From NCBI GenBank assembly GCA_024277955.1, contig JAJRUE010000102.1, positions 1 through 12,142 on the forward strand: a stretch of DNA of 12,142 bases, in the 5' to 3' direction. Each line of letters starts with the position of its first letter. Positions within the stretch are counted from its first letter, which is position 1. The stretch comes from Alphaproteobacteria bacterium (GTDB lineage: Bacteria; Pseudomonadota; Alphaproteobacteria; Rhodobacterales; Rhodobacteraceae). Below are positions 6,462 to 12,142 of the stretch, in pieces. The position numbers and the translations under genes are program-made. The notes beneath the pieces are model-generated. The model did no database searches. It was not told the origin of the DNA and saw only the letters and a list, made by a program, of their open reading frames with translations.

Positions 6462-7627
6462 GGGCGCACCCGGGCGCTGCGGGCGGGCGGCGCGACCTGC
6501 AGCGGCGCCGACTTGACCCGCACATAGGTCAGCCCCTTCTTGCGGGACTGGCGCGCCATCGCCTGCTTGATGTCGCGAAAACGCGGCACTTCCCAGTCGG
6601 TCGCGCCGTCGATGAAACCGCTTGCCATCAGGTCGCGGCGCAGCGCTTCGAAATCCAGCGCGCCAAAGGAATAGCGGCCCGGGCGTTTCTTGTGCTGCGG
6701 AATCCAGTCGGCGGTGAGCGCCGAAAACACCTGCGGCGCGATCCCGGTAAACCCTTGAATATGCGTCAGCAACCCGTTGAAAACCTTGGAGTTTCGCCGC
6801 AGCACGATCGCCACCTTCGCGGTCCGGTTGCCGGCCATCGCGAACAGGTGAAAGGCCGACCCGTCCAGCCCGATCACCCGTTCGGCGGCGCGGTACTGGG
6901 CGATCTGGTCGCGGATCGAATGCTGTTGCGGATGGTAGGGCACATAGCCTTCGCGCGCGAGGTTGCGTTCCAGCGCGTCCTCGCACACGACCGAGCCTTC
7001 CAGCCCCCCCAGCCGGGTCCGGCTGAGGTAGATCCGCCTGTGCCCGGCCGGGGCCACATCGCGGGCGAAATGGTCGGCGAAATAGCGGCGGAAATTCTCG
7101 CTGCCCGCGGCGATCGGGCCCAGGCCAAAGCCCTGTCCCGGGACGACCAGCTGTTCCACCCGGGTCGGGCGCGCCAGCACGCGGATGGGCAGGCTCACCC
7201 CCAGCAGGTCCAGAAACGCCTTCTGATAGCCCTTGGGGGCGGTGGCGCCGCCCGGACGTTTCGGAATGAAAACAACGCTTTCCACCGGGTTCTCAAGGTG
7301 GTCGAGCGCCCAGAGCCGTGACAGGCTTTCGGCCAGGAAATGGCCAAAGTGGTTCCACATCTGGCCCGCAAACAGGTGCCGCCCGGCCAGGGTTTCCACC
7401 GGCGCGTTCGGGCGCGCGGGCGCGGTCATCATCTGCCGGTGGCCGCGCCAGGTGGCGCTGTGGGGGCAAAAGGCGCCGTTGGCGTCCAGCACCCCGCAGT
7501 CCTGCACCAGCCCGGACACCGCGGGCGGCACCACCAGCGCGTCGCGCAAGGTGACCGTTTCGCCCGACCAGCCCCCAAGGGGGGACGGCGGGTTGCCCGG
7601 ATCGGTGGCCGCGGTTTCGGTTGGCAT
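6458..7627 (-). CDS. Glycosyltransferase family 61 (DUF563-type) protein
   Basis: I choose ATG at 7625-7627 because GAGGA lies 9 nt upstream. A GTG nine codons earlier (7654) keeps the frame but has no clear ribosome binding site. The 389-residue protein has the GT61 hallmarks WNHFGHFLAESLSRLW (91-106), RRIYLSRTR (197-205) and IGLDGSAFHLF (252-262). In bacteria this family is found in capsule, exopolysaccharide and LPS-type loci; members transfer pentoses or other sugars, and the sugar here is unknown. The last 30 residues are basic and Ala/Pro-rich. It is the first gene of the six-gene cassette, facing a 213-nt divergent spacer that should hold the operon promoter. Its stop overlaps the start of the next GT2 gene. 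Confidence 0.88.
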   Translation of the reverse strand: MPTETAATDPGNPPSPLGGWSGETVTLRDALVVPPAVSGLVQDCGVLDANGAFCPHSATWRGHRQMMTAPARPNAPVETLAGRHLFAGQMWNHFGHFLAESLSRLWALDHLENPVESVVFIPKRPGGATAPKGYQKAFLDLLGVSLPIRVLARPTRVEQLVVPGQGFGLGPIAAGSENFRRYFADHFARDVAPAGHRRIYLSRTRLGGLEGSVVCEDALERNLAREGYVPYHPQQHSIRDQIAQYRAAERVIGLDGSAFHLFAMAGNRTAKVAIVLRRNSKVFNGLLTHIQGFTGIAPQVFSALTADWIPQHKKRPGRYSFGALDFEALRRDLMASGFIDGATDWEVPRFRDIKQAMARQSRKKGLTYVRVKSAPLQVAPPARSARVRP

Positions 7628-7840
7628 CTGCTGATGTCCTCGTGGCGTTTGCACGGTCTGCGCCGCGCTTTAGCTGCTGATAGCCCATAAACCTTGCCAA
7701 GCGAAGAATTTTTTGCGTGGGGGTGCGCGTGGGCAGGGGCGGCGCTCGGTGGCGGCGAACACCGGCCCGGCGGTTGCGTCGCAAGCGGCGGGCGGGCAGA
7801 CTGCGGCGGCGGCACAAATGGCGGCGAAAGTGGGGGCAAG
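7628..7840. promoter_or_regulatory. Divergent promoter region between the glycan operon and the XdhC-family gene
   Basis: This 213-nt spacer separates oppositely oriented genes, so it must serve both. An AT-richer part (about 7672-7715) is the only such stretch. On the minus strand it contains TATCAG with TTCGCT 17 nt upstream, a weak promoter match. No convincing plus-strand promoter was found. The remainder (7716-7840) is very G-rich. No operator palindrome stands out. Confidence 0.4.
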
Positions 7841-8842
7841 ATGAGCGGACGCATCGAGGACATTCTGGCCCAGGCGCTGGCCTGGCAGCGCGACGGCGCC
7901 GGCGCGGCGCTGGCCACGGTGCTGCAGACCTGGGGCTCGGCGCCGCGCCCGGCGGGCAGCGTGCTGGCGGTATCGGGCGCGGGCGACATGGCCGGATCGG
8001 TATCGGGCGGCTGTGTCGAGGGCGACGTGGTTCTCGAAGCGCTCGAGGCGCTGCAGGCCGGCGCGCCGCGGGTGCTGGAATACGGGGTCAGCGACGATGA
8101 TGCGATCGGGCTGGGGCTGGCCTGCGGCGGCACCATCCGCATCCTGGTCGAGCCGATCTGCGACGCGGCCCTGCCGGAAACGCAGCTGGCCGAGCTGGTT
8201 GAAGCGATACGCGCCCGCCGCCCGATCGGGCGCGCCGTGCTGCCGGGGCGCGGCGGCGGCCGTTTGCTGCGCCCGGCGGCGGATGCGACCGGGGGCGGGG
8301 CAGGCGACGCGATCGCCCGGCGGTTTCGCAGCGGCCAGAGCGGTTTCCAGGGCGACGAGTTCATCGTCATCCTGACCCCGCCGGTGCGCGTGGCGGTGGT
8401 CGGGGCGGTGCATATCGCGCAGGCGCTCTTGCCGATGCTGCGGTTGGCCGGGTTCGATGCGCATCTGATCGACCCGCGCGGGGCCTTTGGCTCGGCCAGC
8501 CGGTTTCCGGGCGAAGAGATCCTGGACGATTGGCCGGACGAAGCGCTGACGGCGCTGGGCCCCGACCGGCACACGGCGGTGGTAACGCTCACCCACGACC
8601 CCAAGCTGGACGACCCGGCGATCCGCGCGGCGCTGGCGGCGGATGTGTTCTACCTGGGCTGTCTCGGTTCGCGGCGCACCCATGCGCGCCGGCTGGAACG
8701 GCTGGCCGCCGCCGGGCTGCCTGACGAGGCGCTCGCGCGCATCCACGCGCCGGTGGGGCTGGATATCGGCGCCGCCGGGCCGGGCGAAATTGCCGCTTCG
8801 ATCCTGGCCGAGATCATCGCGACGCTGCGCCGCGGGCAGTAG
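7841..8842 (+). CDS. XdhC/CoxI-family molybdoenzyme maturation protein
   Basis: The 333-residue protein has the two XdhC domains. The N-terminal XdhC_CoxI part shows ATVLQTWGSAPRPAGSVLAV (25-44), MAGSVSGGCVEGDV (50-63) and GLGLACGGTIRILVEP (90-105). The C-terminal Rossmann-like part shows VRVAVVGAVHIAQAL (182-196), VTLTHDPKLDDPA (248-260), YLGCLGSRRTHARR (271-284) and VGLDIGAAGPGEIAASILAEI (305-325). Family members bind molybdenum cofactor and help insert the sulfurated form into xanthine dehydrogenase or CO-dehydrogenase-like enzymes. No such enzyme is encoded in this window, so its client is unknown. The start at ATG 7841 fits the domain boundary; a longer open frame exists upstream but reads as low-complexity Gly/Arg. 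The ribosome binding site (GGGGG, 4 nt spacing) is poor. Confidence 0.9.
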   Translation: MSGRIEDILAQALAWQRDGAGAALATVLQTWGSAPRPAGSVLAVSGAGDMAGSVSGGCVEGDVVLEALEALQAGAPRVLEYGVSDDDAIGLGLACGGTIRILVEPICDAALPETQLAELVEAIRARRPIGRAVLPGRGGGRLLRPAADATGGGAGDAIARRFRSGQSGFQGDEFIVILTPPVRVAVVGAVHIAQALLPMLRLAGFDAHLIDPRGAFGSASRFPGEEILDDWPDEALTALGPDRHTAVVTLTHDPKLDDPAIRAALAADVFYLGCLGSRRTHARRLERLAAAGLPDEALARIHAPVGLDIGAAGPGEIAASILAEIIATLRRGQ

Positions 8843-8850
8843 CGCTGGCC

Positions 8851-8872
8851 GGCGCGCCCCGGGGTGCGCGCC
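8851..8872. other. GC-rich hairpin between the XdhC-family gene and the membrane protein gene
   Basis: GGCGCGC (8851-8857) and GCGCGCC (8866-8872) form a 7-bp stem with an 8-nt loop, starting 8 nt after the stop codon. The plus strand continues with an A-run rather than a T-run, so it is not a canonical terminator. It may attenuate transcription or protect the 3' end. Confidence 0.35.
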
Positions 8873-8880
8873 GAAAAACC

Positions 8881-8909
8881 TTTCCAGGCGGGCGGACGGC
8901 GGCTAGGTT
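8881..8909 (+). promoter_or_regulatory. Candidate promoter for the small membrane protein gene
   Basis: TTTCCA (8881-8886) and TAGGTT (8904-8909) are separated by 17 nt and would start a transcript about 43 nt before the ATG at 8959. The matches are moderate. This would let the gene be expressed independently of the XdhC-family gene. Confidence 0.3.
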
Positions 8910-8958
8910 TCCCGGGCGGACGCGGGCGCGGGTCCGAAACGGTCCAAGGGGGGAACGG

Positions 8959-9363
8959 ATGCAGTTGATCACCGATATCTGGACAAGTTTTCGCGCCATG
9001 CCGCTTTGGGTGCAGATCTGGGTCGCGGCGATCCTGGTGCCGGTCAACAGCGCTGCGGTCTTGTTCGTGGCCCAGCCCTCGGGCTGGCTGGTGGCCGGGC
9101 TGGCGATTGCCGCGATTCTGGCGAACCTGCCGGTGATGCTGGCGGCGCGCGGCTTTTCCAAGGGGATGGCGCTGCCGCATGTGGCGCTGTGGGTGCCGCT
9201 GGTGGTGCTGGTGGTGCCGGGGCTGCTGGGGCGGGGCGACCTGGACGCGGTCTATCGGGGGTTCTTGTATGTCCTGCTGGCGGTGGATGTGGTGTCGCTG
9301 GCCTTCGACATTCCCGACAGCGTGAAATGGTGGCGCGGCGATCGCGCGGCGGCCGGGCGATAG
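8959..9363 (+). CDS. Small four-helix membrane protein, function unknown
   Basis: The 134-residue protein is mostly hydrophobic, with four likely transmembrane segments at about 16-37, 42-63, 74-91 and 99-117 and a short basic C-terminus (KWWRGDRAAAGR). Charged residues are confined to loops. No enzymatic or transport motif is recognised. A strong G-rich ribosome binding site (AGGGGGGAACGG) directly precedes the ATG. It follows the XdhC-family gene by 116 nt on the same strand; co-transcription is possible but not certain, because a hairpin and a promoter-like pair lie between them. Length and hydropathy resemble small conserved Rhodobacterales membrane proteins, without a function I can name. 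Confidence 0.8.
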   Translation: MQLITDIWTSFRAMPLWVQIWVAAILVPVNSAAVLFVAQPSGWLVAGLAIAAILANLPVMLAARGFSKGMALPHVALWVPLVVLVVPGLLGRGDLDAVYRGFLYVLLAVDVVSLAFDIPDSVKWWRGDRAAAGR

Positions 9364-9394
9364 GCCGACAGCGGCGCGCGGCGCTGGGGCCGGG

Positions 9395-9440
9395 GCAAGG
9401 TTTTTGCAAAAACCTTGCAAGGCGCTTGCAAGCGCCTTGC
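9395..9440. terminator. Two overlapping perfect palindromes in a convergent spacer, likely bidirectional terminator
   Basis: Positions 9395-9418 and 9417-9440 are each perfect 24-nt palindromes that share two bases (GC). Both begin GCAAGG and end CCTTGC; the first has a T5/A5 core and the second a GCGCTTG core. Outer arms GGGGCAAGG (9392-9400) and CCTTGCCCC (9435-9443) also pair, so alternative folds exist. The element fills the 84-nt gap between convergent genes ending at 9363 (+) and 9448 (-). A bidirectional transcription barrier is the simplest reading, although the T-runs lie inside the stem rather than after it. Confidence 0.6.
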
Positions 9441-9447
9441 CCCCAGC

Positions 9448-10098
9448 TCAGGCCTTTCTGAACAGCACGATCCGGTTGTTCGCCGGCATCGCGATCACCG
9501 CTTCGCGGTCCAGGCCCGCCGCGGCGCTCCACGCTGTCAGGTCGGCGATATCGCGCAATCCCCAGTCGGGGTTTTCTGCCCGCAACCCCCGGTCGAAGGC
9601 GGCGTTTCCTGCGCCGGTGTGTTCGCCGTTTTCCTTGAACGGCCCGTAGAAGATCAGCAACCCCCCTCGGCCCAGCGCCTTGCCCGCGCCGGCGATAATG
9701 CCGCGCGCCACTGCCACTGGCGATATGTGGATCACGTTCATCGAAACCACCGCACCAAGCGGCCCGAGCGCCGCCACCCCCGGATCCGCCGCCCAGTCCG
9801 CCGCGCCGTCCAGCGCCAGCGCCGGGCGGTCGGGGGCGCGCAGATGCGCCTGCCAGGCCGAGATCGAGGCCCGGTGCGCCGCGTCCGGGTCCGACGGCCA
9901 CCATTGCAGGTCAGGAAATGCCAGCGCCATCGCCGCCGCGTGCTGGCCGGTGCCCGACCCGATTTCCAGAACCGGGCCGGCAAGGCCGTTCAGCCAGGGC
10001 GCCAGCCGGGCGATGATCGGCGGGCTGTTGCGGGCGAAGGTGGGCGACTGCAGCCGGCCGTCGCGACCGTCGCCCGCAGCCGTACGGTAGCTCGCCAT
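9448..10098 (-). CDS. DUF938-family class I SAM-dependent methyltransferase
   Basis: The 216-residue protein has a clear SAM motif VLEIGSGTGQHA (43-54), then the DUF938 pattern WWPSDPD (66-72), ISAWQ (79-83), VVSMNVIHISP (117-127), LLIFYGPFKENGEHTGAGNAAFD (147-169), PDWGLRDI (177-184) and MPANNRIVLF (204-213). The substrate of this family is not established. I place the start at ATG 10098 because the family fold begins soon after (LQSPTFARNSPPI). A TTG at 10161, which would add 21 Gly/Asp-rich residues and lie 2 nt after the infC stop, is an alternative; neither has a good ribosome binding site. It lies downstream of infC on the same strand and is probably co-transcribed with it. Confidence 0.85.
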   Translation of the reverse strand: MASYRTAAGDGRDGRLQSPTFARNSPPIIARLAPWLNGLAGPVLEIGSGTGQHAAAMALAFPDLQWWPSDPDAAHRASISAWQAHLRAPDRPALALDGAADWAADPGVAALGPLGAVVSMNVIHISPVAVARGIIAGAGKALGRGGLLIFYGPFKENGEHTGAGNAAFDRGLRAENPDWGLRDIADLTAWSAAAGLDREAVIAMPANNRIVLFRKA

Positions 10099-10163
10099 AT
10101 GCGGGCTGCTGGGGATGCCCCGGTCCGCGCCATCGCCCGTGCCCGCGCCATCGCCTGCCAAGG

Positions 10164-10706
10164 CTACTTGAGCGGCGAGATCATCATGATCATCTGCCGG
10201 CCTTCCATCTTGGGCATGCTGTCGACCTTGCCGACCTCCTCGATGTCGGCGGCGACCCGTTCAAGCAGCTTGCGCCCCAGTTCCAGGTGCGCCATTTCGC
10301 GGCCCCGGAAGCGCAGCGTCACCTTGACCTTGTCGCCGTTGCCCAGGAACTTGAAGACGTTGCGCATCTTCACGTCGTAGTCGTGCTTGTCGGTGTTGGG
10401 GCGAAACTTGACCTCTTTGATCTCGATGGTCTTCTGTTTCTTGCGGGCTTCGCTTTCGCGCTTCTGGGTTTCGTACTTGAACTTGCCGAAATCCATGATC
10501 TTGCAAACCGGCGGGTTCGCGTTGGGCGAAATCTCGACCAGGTCGAGACCCGCTTCATAGGCCAACTCTATTCCGCGTTCGGGGCTGACGACTCCGATAT
10601 TTTCGCCTTCGGCACCGATAAGCCGGATTTCGCTGGCCCGAATGCGATCGTTCACTCTGGGGCCTGTGTCACGCACCGGCGGGGCGTTGTGTGGTCTGCG
10701 GGCTAT
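10164..10706 (-). CDS. infC: Translation initiation factor IF-3, apparent ATA start
   Basis: The protein is IF-3, with RVNDRIRASEIRLIGAEGENIGVV (17-40) in the N-domain, the signature CKIMDFGKFKYE (68-79), a Lys-rich linker helix (about 80-98) and the C-domain KVTLRFRGREMAHLELG (127-143). It binds the 30S subunit and monitors start-codon selection. No ATG lies near the family start. AAAAAAGGA ends 8 nt before ATA (10704-10706), giving a 180-residue product, the usual IF-3 length. An ATC at 10712 is only 2 nt from that ribosome binding site. A GTG at 10793 keeps the frame, but lies upstream of the likely promoter at 10749-10777. Rare start codons in infC are a known autoregulatory device in Escherichia coli (AUU), so ATA here fits biology as well as spacing. 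Confidence 0.93.
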   Translation of the reverse strand: MARRPHNAPPVRDTGPRVNDRIRASEIRLIGAEGENIGVVSPERGIELAYEAGLDLVEISPNANPPVCKIMDFGKFKYETQKRESEARKKQKTIEIKEVKFRPNTDKHDYDVKMRNVFKFLGNGDKVKVTLRFRGREMAHLELGRKLLERVAADIEEVGKVDSMPKMEGRQMIMMISPLK

Positions 10707-10720
10707 AGCGATGGTCCTTT
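10704..10720 (-). promoter_or_regulatory. infC ribosome binding site and non-AUG start
   Basis: On the minus strand AAAGGA (10715-10720) is followed by 8 nt and then ATA (10704-10706). This spacing is near ideal and decides the start in the absence of any nearby ATG, GTG or TTG in frame. Confidence 0.65.
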
Positions 10721-10748
10721 TTTGGTTGTTGTCGTGGTTCAGCGCCGG

Positions 10749-10777
10749 AAAATAGGCTGCATTTGCTTTTGGATCAA
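10749..10777 (-). promoter_or_regulatory. Likely sigma-70 promoter of infC
   Basis: TTGATC (10772-10777) and TATTTT (10749-10754) are separated by exactly 17 nt on the minus strand, each matching consensus at four of six positions. Transcription would begin near 10742, about 36 nt upstream of the proposed ATA start and downstream of the in-frame GTG at 10793. Confidence 0.5.
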
Positions 10778-10828
10778 CCGGATAGTTGCCCACAGCCGGC
10801 GGTTGGCGCGCAAAAGGCCCGCTATCGC

Positions 10829-10857
10829 TTCACATCCGCGCCGGGTTCTGCCATATG
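10829..10857 (+). promoter_or_regulatory. Candidate promoter of the Ala-rich repeat protein gene
   Basis: TTCACA (10829-10834, five of six to consensus) and CATATG (10852-10857) are spaced by 17 nt. Transcription would start about 38 nt before the ATG at 10902. The -10 match is weak. Confidence 0.35.
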
Positions 10858-10901
10858 GCGCGCTGGCAAGACTGGTTGCCGGGGAATACGAGGACCGTTC
10901 C

Positions 10902-11630
10902 ATGAACAAGAATCTGATCATCGCCCTGATCGTCGGGGCTGTCGCCGTCGGGGGCTACAGCTACTATAACGTTCAGCAGAAGGCGGCAATGGAACAGGCT
11001 GCCGCCGAGGAAGCCGCGGCGAAGGCCGCCGCCGAGGCCAAGGCCGCCGAAGAGGCTGCGGCCAAGAAAGCCGCCGAAGAGGCTGCCGCCAGGGCTGCGG
11101 CTGAAGCGAAGGCGGCCGAGGAGGCTGCGGCCAAGAAGGCTGCGGAAGAGGCTGCGGCGAAGAAAGCTGCCGAGGAAGCTGCCGCCAGGGCTGCGGCAGA
11201 GGCCAAGGCGGCCGAGGAGGCTGCGGCCAAGAAGGCTGCGGAAGAAGCCGCGGCGAAGAAAGCTGCCGAGGAAGCCGCTGCCAAGGCTGCCGCTGAAGCC
11301 AAGGCAGCCGAGGAAGCTGCGGCGAAGAAGGCTGCGGAAGAGGCCGCCGCGAAGAAGGCTGCGGAAGAGGCCGCCGCCAAGGCTGCCGCCGAGGCGAAAG
11401 CCGCCAGCGATGCCGCCATGAGCGCGGTTCAAAGCGCGCTGCAGGCCGCCAAGTCCGATCTGCTGAGCGTCGAGAACTTCGATTTCGTCCAGGTCGCCAC
11501 CATGATCGACGACTCCGAGCTTTCGGTGGACGAAAAGACCTCGCTCAAGATCGCGCTGGACAAGGCCCGCAACGACCCCGAGGCGTTGAAGGCGGTGCTG
11601 GCGCAGGTCAAGGCCGCGCTGGGTCTCTGA
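10902..11630 (+). CDS. Membrane-anchored Ala/Glu/Lys-rich helical repeat protein
   Basis: The 242-residue protein starts at ATG 10902, with GAGGA 7 nt upstream. Residues 5-22 (LIIALIVGAVAVGGYSYY) form one hydrophobic segment, either a membrane anchor or an uncleaved signal. No cysteine for lipidation is seen. Residues 36-168 are built from EEAAAKKAA (9) and EEAAA[KR]AAAEAKAA (14) units. Three full 32-residue super-repeats (9+9+14) span 73-104, 105-136 and 137-168, with incomplete copies before them. The composition predicts a long single helix or coiled coil. Residues about 174-242 form a different, mixed-sequence helical domain (ENFDFVQVATMIDDSELSVDEKTSLKIALDKA). No function is recognised. 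A TolA-like spacer role between inner membrane and periplasm is an architectural analogy only. It is a single-gene unit with its own terminator. Confidence 0.87.
   Translation: MNKNLIIALIVGAVAVGGYSYYNVQQKAAMEQAAAEEAAAKAAAEAKAAEEAAAKKAAEEAAARAAAEAKAAEEAAAKKAAEEAAAKKAAEEAAARAAAEAKAAEEAAAKKAAEEAAAKKAAEEAAAKAAAEAKAAEEAAAKKAAEEAAAKKAAEEAAAKAAAEAKAASDAAMSAVQSALQAAKSDLLSVENFDFVQVATMIDDSELSVDEKTSLKIALDKARNDPEALKAVLAQVKAALGL
11118..11405 (+). repeat. Three consecutive 96-bp repeats in the Ala-rich gene
   Basis: Copies span 11118-11213, 11214-11309 and 11310-11405, each encoding the same 32-residue pattern. The first 32 bases of copies 1 and 2 are identical, whereas copy 3 differs at several synonymous positions. 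This suggests duplication followed by drift under selection for the protein pattern. Confidence 0.85.
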
Positions 11631-11680
11631 CCGGCGGCTGACCGGCGCGCCACTGCGAAAAACGCGACGCACAGAATGCG

Positions 11681-11708
11681 AAAGGGGCCCCGCGCGGGCC
11701 CCTTTTTT
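11681..11708 (+). terminator. Rho-independent terminator of the Ala-rich protein gene
   Basis: AAAGGGGCCC (11681-11690) pairs with GGGCCCCTTT (11696-11705) in a perfect 10-bp stem with a CGCGC loop. Six T residues (11703-11708) follow or complete it. It lies 50 nt after the stop codon. On the other strand only three T residues follow the GC stem, so it may work less well for the convergent reductase gene. Confidence 0.93.
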
Positions 11709-11761
11709 GTTGGCTTGGATGCGATTGACGCGCCGGGATTGGCCGGCCCCGGCGGGCGGGC

Positions 11762-12142
11762 TCAGTCGAGAAAGGCCTTTTCCACCACGTAGGTTTTCGG
11801 GTCCGAATTGGCGCCCTCTTCCAGGCCGTAGCCTTCCAGCATGTCCTTCAGTTCAAGGTTGAACGCCAGGTTGCCGCAGACCATCGCCCGGTCGGTTTCG
11901 GGGCTGATCGGCGGCACGCCCAGATCCTCGAAGGCTTCGCCCGAACGCATCAGGTCGGTGATCCGGCCCATCTTCGCGCTCGCTTCGCGGGTCGTGGTCG
12001 GGTAGTAGCGCAGCTTTTCGTGAAAGCCCTTGCCGATCAGTTCTTCCAGCATTTCGTCGCTGCGGATCGTTTCGATCAGCCGGCGGCCGTATTCCAGTTC
12101 GCCCCGCTCGCGGCAGGTGTGGGTCAGGATCACCTCGTCGTA
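11762..12142 (-). CDS. fpr: Ferredoxin--NADP reductase, C-terminal part
   Basis: The window contains the last 126 residues; the gene's start lies beyond the right edge. The visible part is the NADP-binding half of a bacterial ferredoxin/flavodoxin-NADP reductase: ILTHTCRERGELEYGRRLIE, YYPTTTREA, GRITDLM, RAMVCGNLAFNLELKDMLEGYGLEEG and the terminal TYVVEKAFLD. The enzyme moves electrons between NADP(H) and ferredoxin or flavodoxin through FAD in the cytoplasm. The C-terminal extension beyond the usual aromatic position is typical of the Rhodobacter-like subclass, as I recall it. It converges on the Ala-rich protein gene, with 131 nt and one hairpin between them. Confidence 0.93.
   Translation of the reverse strand, partial: YDEVILTHTCRERGELEYGRRLIETIRSDEMLEELIGKGFHEKLRYYPTTTREASAKMGRITDLMRSGEAFEDLGVPPISPETDRAMVCGNLAFNLELKDMLEGYGLEEGANSDPKTYVVEKAFLD

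Noticed and set aside
6462..6986. Upstream extension of the first GT2 gene
   Set aside because: These codons overlap the GT61 gene in another frame and read as Arg/Pro-rich shadow; the fold begins at MKITAVTC.
7694..7840. N-terminal extension of the XdhC-family protein
   Set aside because: The added residues are Gly/Arg low complexity from the G-rich spacer, and the family normally starts near IEDILAQALAW.
7429..8746. Large minus-strand open frames over the XdhC-family gene
   Set aside because: Ser/Pro/Arg-rich shadows with no recognisable domain; the plus-strand frame carries the complete XdhC motif set.
10902..11405. CRISPR or satellite array suggested by regular repeats
   Set aside because: The repeats are in-frame coding units without unique spacers, and they drift mainly at synonymous positions.
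10973..11419. Long antisense open frame (Ala/Ser/Phe-rich) opposite the repeat protein
   Set aside because: It is the complement of the EEAAAKKAA repeats; low-complexity composition, no ribosome binding site and no family pattern.

Overview
The window is very GC-rich alphaproteobacterial DNA. Several protein families point to a member of the Rhodobacteraceae/Rhodobacterales: an IF-3 beginning ARRPHNAPP..., the C-terminus of a Rhodobacter-type ferredoxin-NADP reductase ending EKAFLD, a DUF938 methyltransferase and an orphan XdhC/CoxI protein. No plasmid, phage, IS, CRISPR, tRNA or rRNA feature was seen.

Layout. (1) Positions 1-200 (-) hold the 5' part of a conserved protein with its own promoter-like sequence upstream. 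(2) Positions 342-7627 (-) hold a tight six-gene cassette. In transcription order it is: GT61 glycosyltransferase, GT2 glycosyltransferase, sulfotransferase, a fusion of a degenerate sulfotransferase-like domain with a GT2 domain, FkbM methyltransferase, and a third GT2 glycosyltransferase. The first four genes are joined by three ATGA start/stop overlaps, and the last two junctions are gaps of 4 and 1 nt, so it is almost certainly one translationally coupled operon. It looks like a set for building and decorating (sulfation, O-methylation) a surface glycan or glycolipid; the substrate is unknown and no polymerase or exporter is present here. (3) Positions 7841-9363 (+) hold an XdhC/CoxI-family maturation protein and a small four-helix membrane protein. 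(4) Positions 9364-9447 are a convergent spacer filled by two overlapping perfect palindromes. (5) Positions 9448-10706 (-) hold infC followed by a DUF938 methyltransferase. infC seems to start at a non-AUG codon (ATA). (6) Positions 10902-11630 (+) encode an Ala/Glu/Lys-rich repeat protein with an N-terminal membrane anchor, followed by a textbook rho-independent terminator. (7) Positions 11762-12142 (-) are the C-terminal part of ferredoxin-NADP reductase.

The most interesting part is the sulfotransferase/glycosyltransferase cassette. Its three GT2 enzymes are paralogous, one is fused to a sulfotransferase-like domain that has lost its expected PAPS-contacting residues, and two carry a strikingly AT-rich, rare-codon patch at the same conserved motif. 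All assignments are from reading the sequence; no database search was run.
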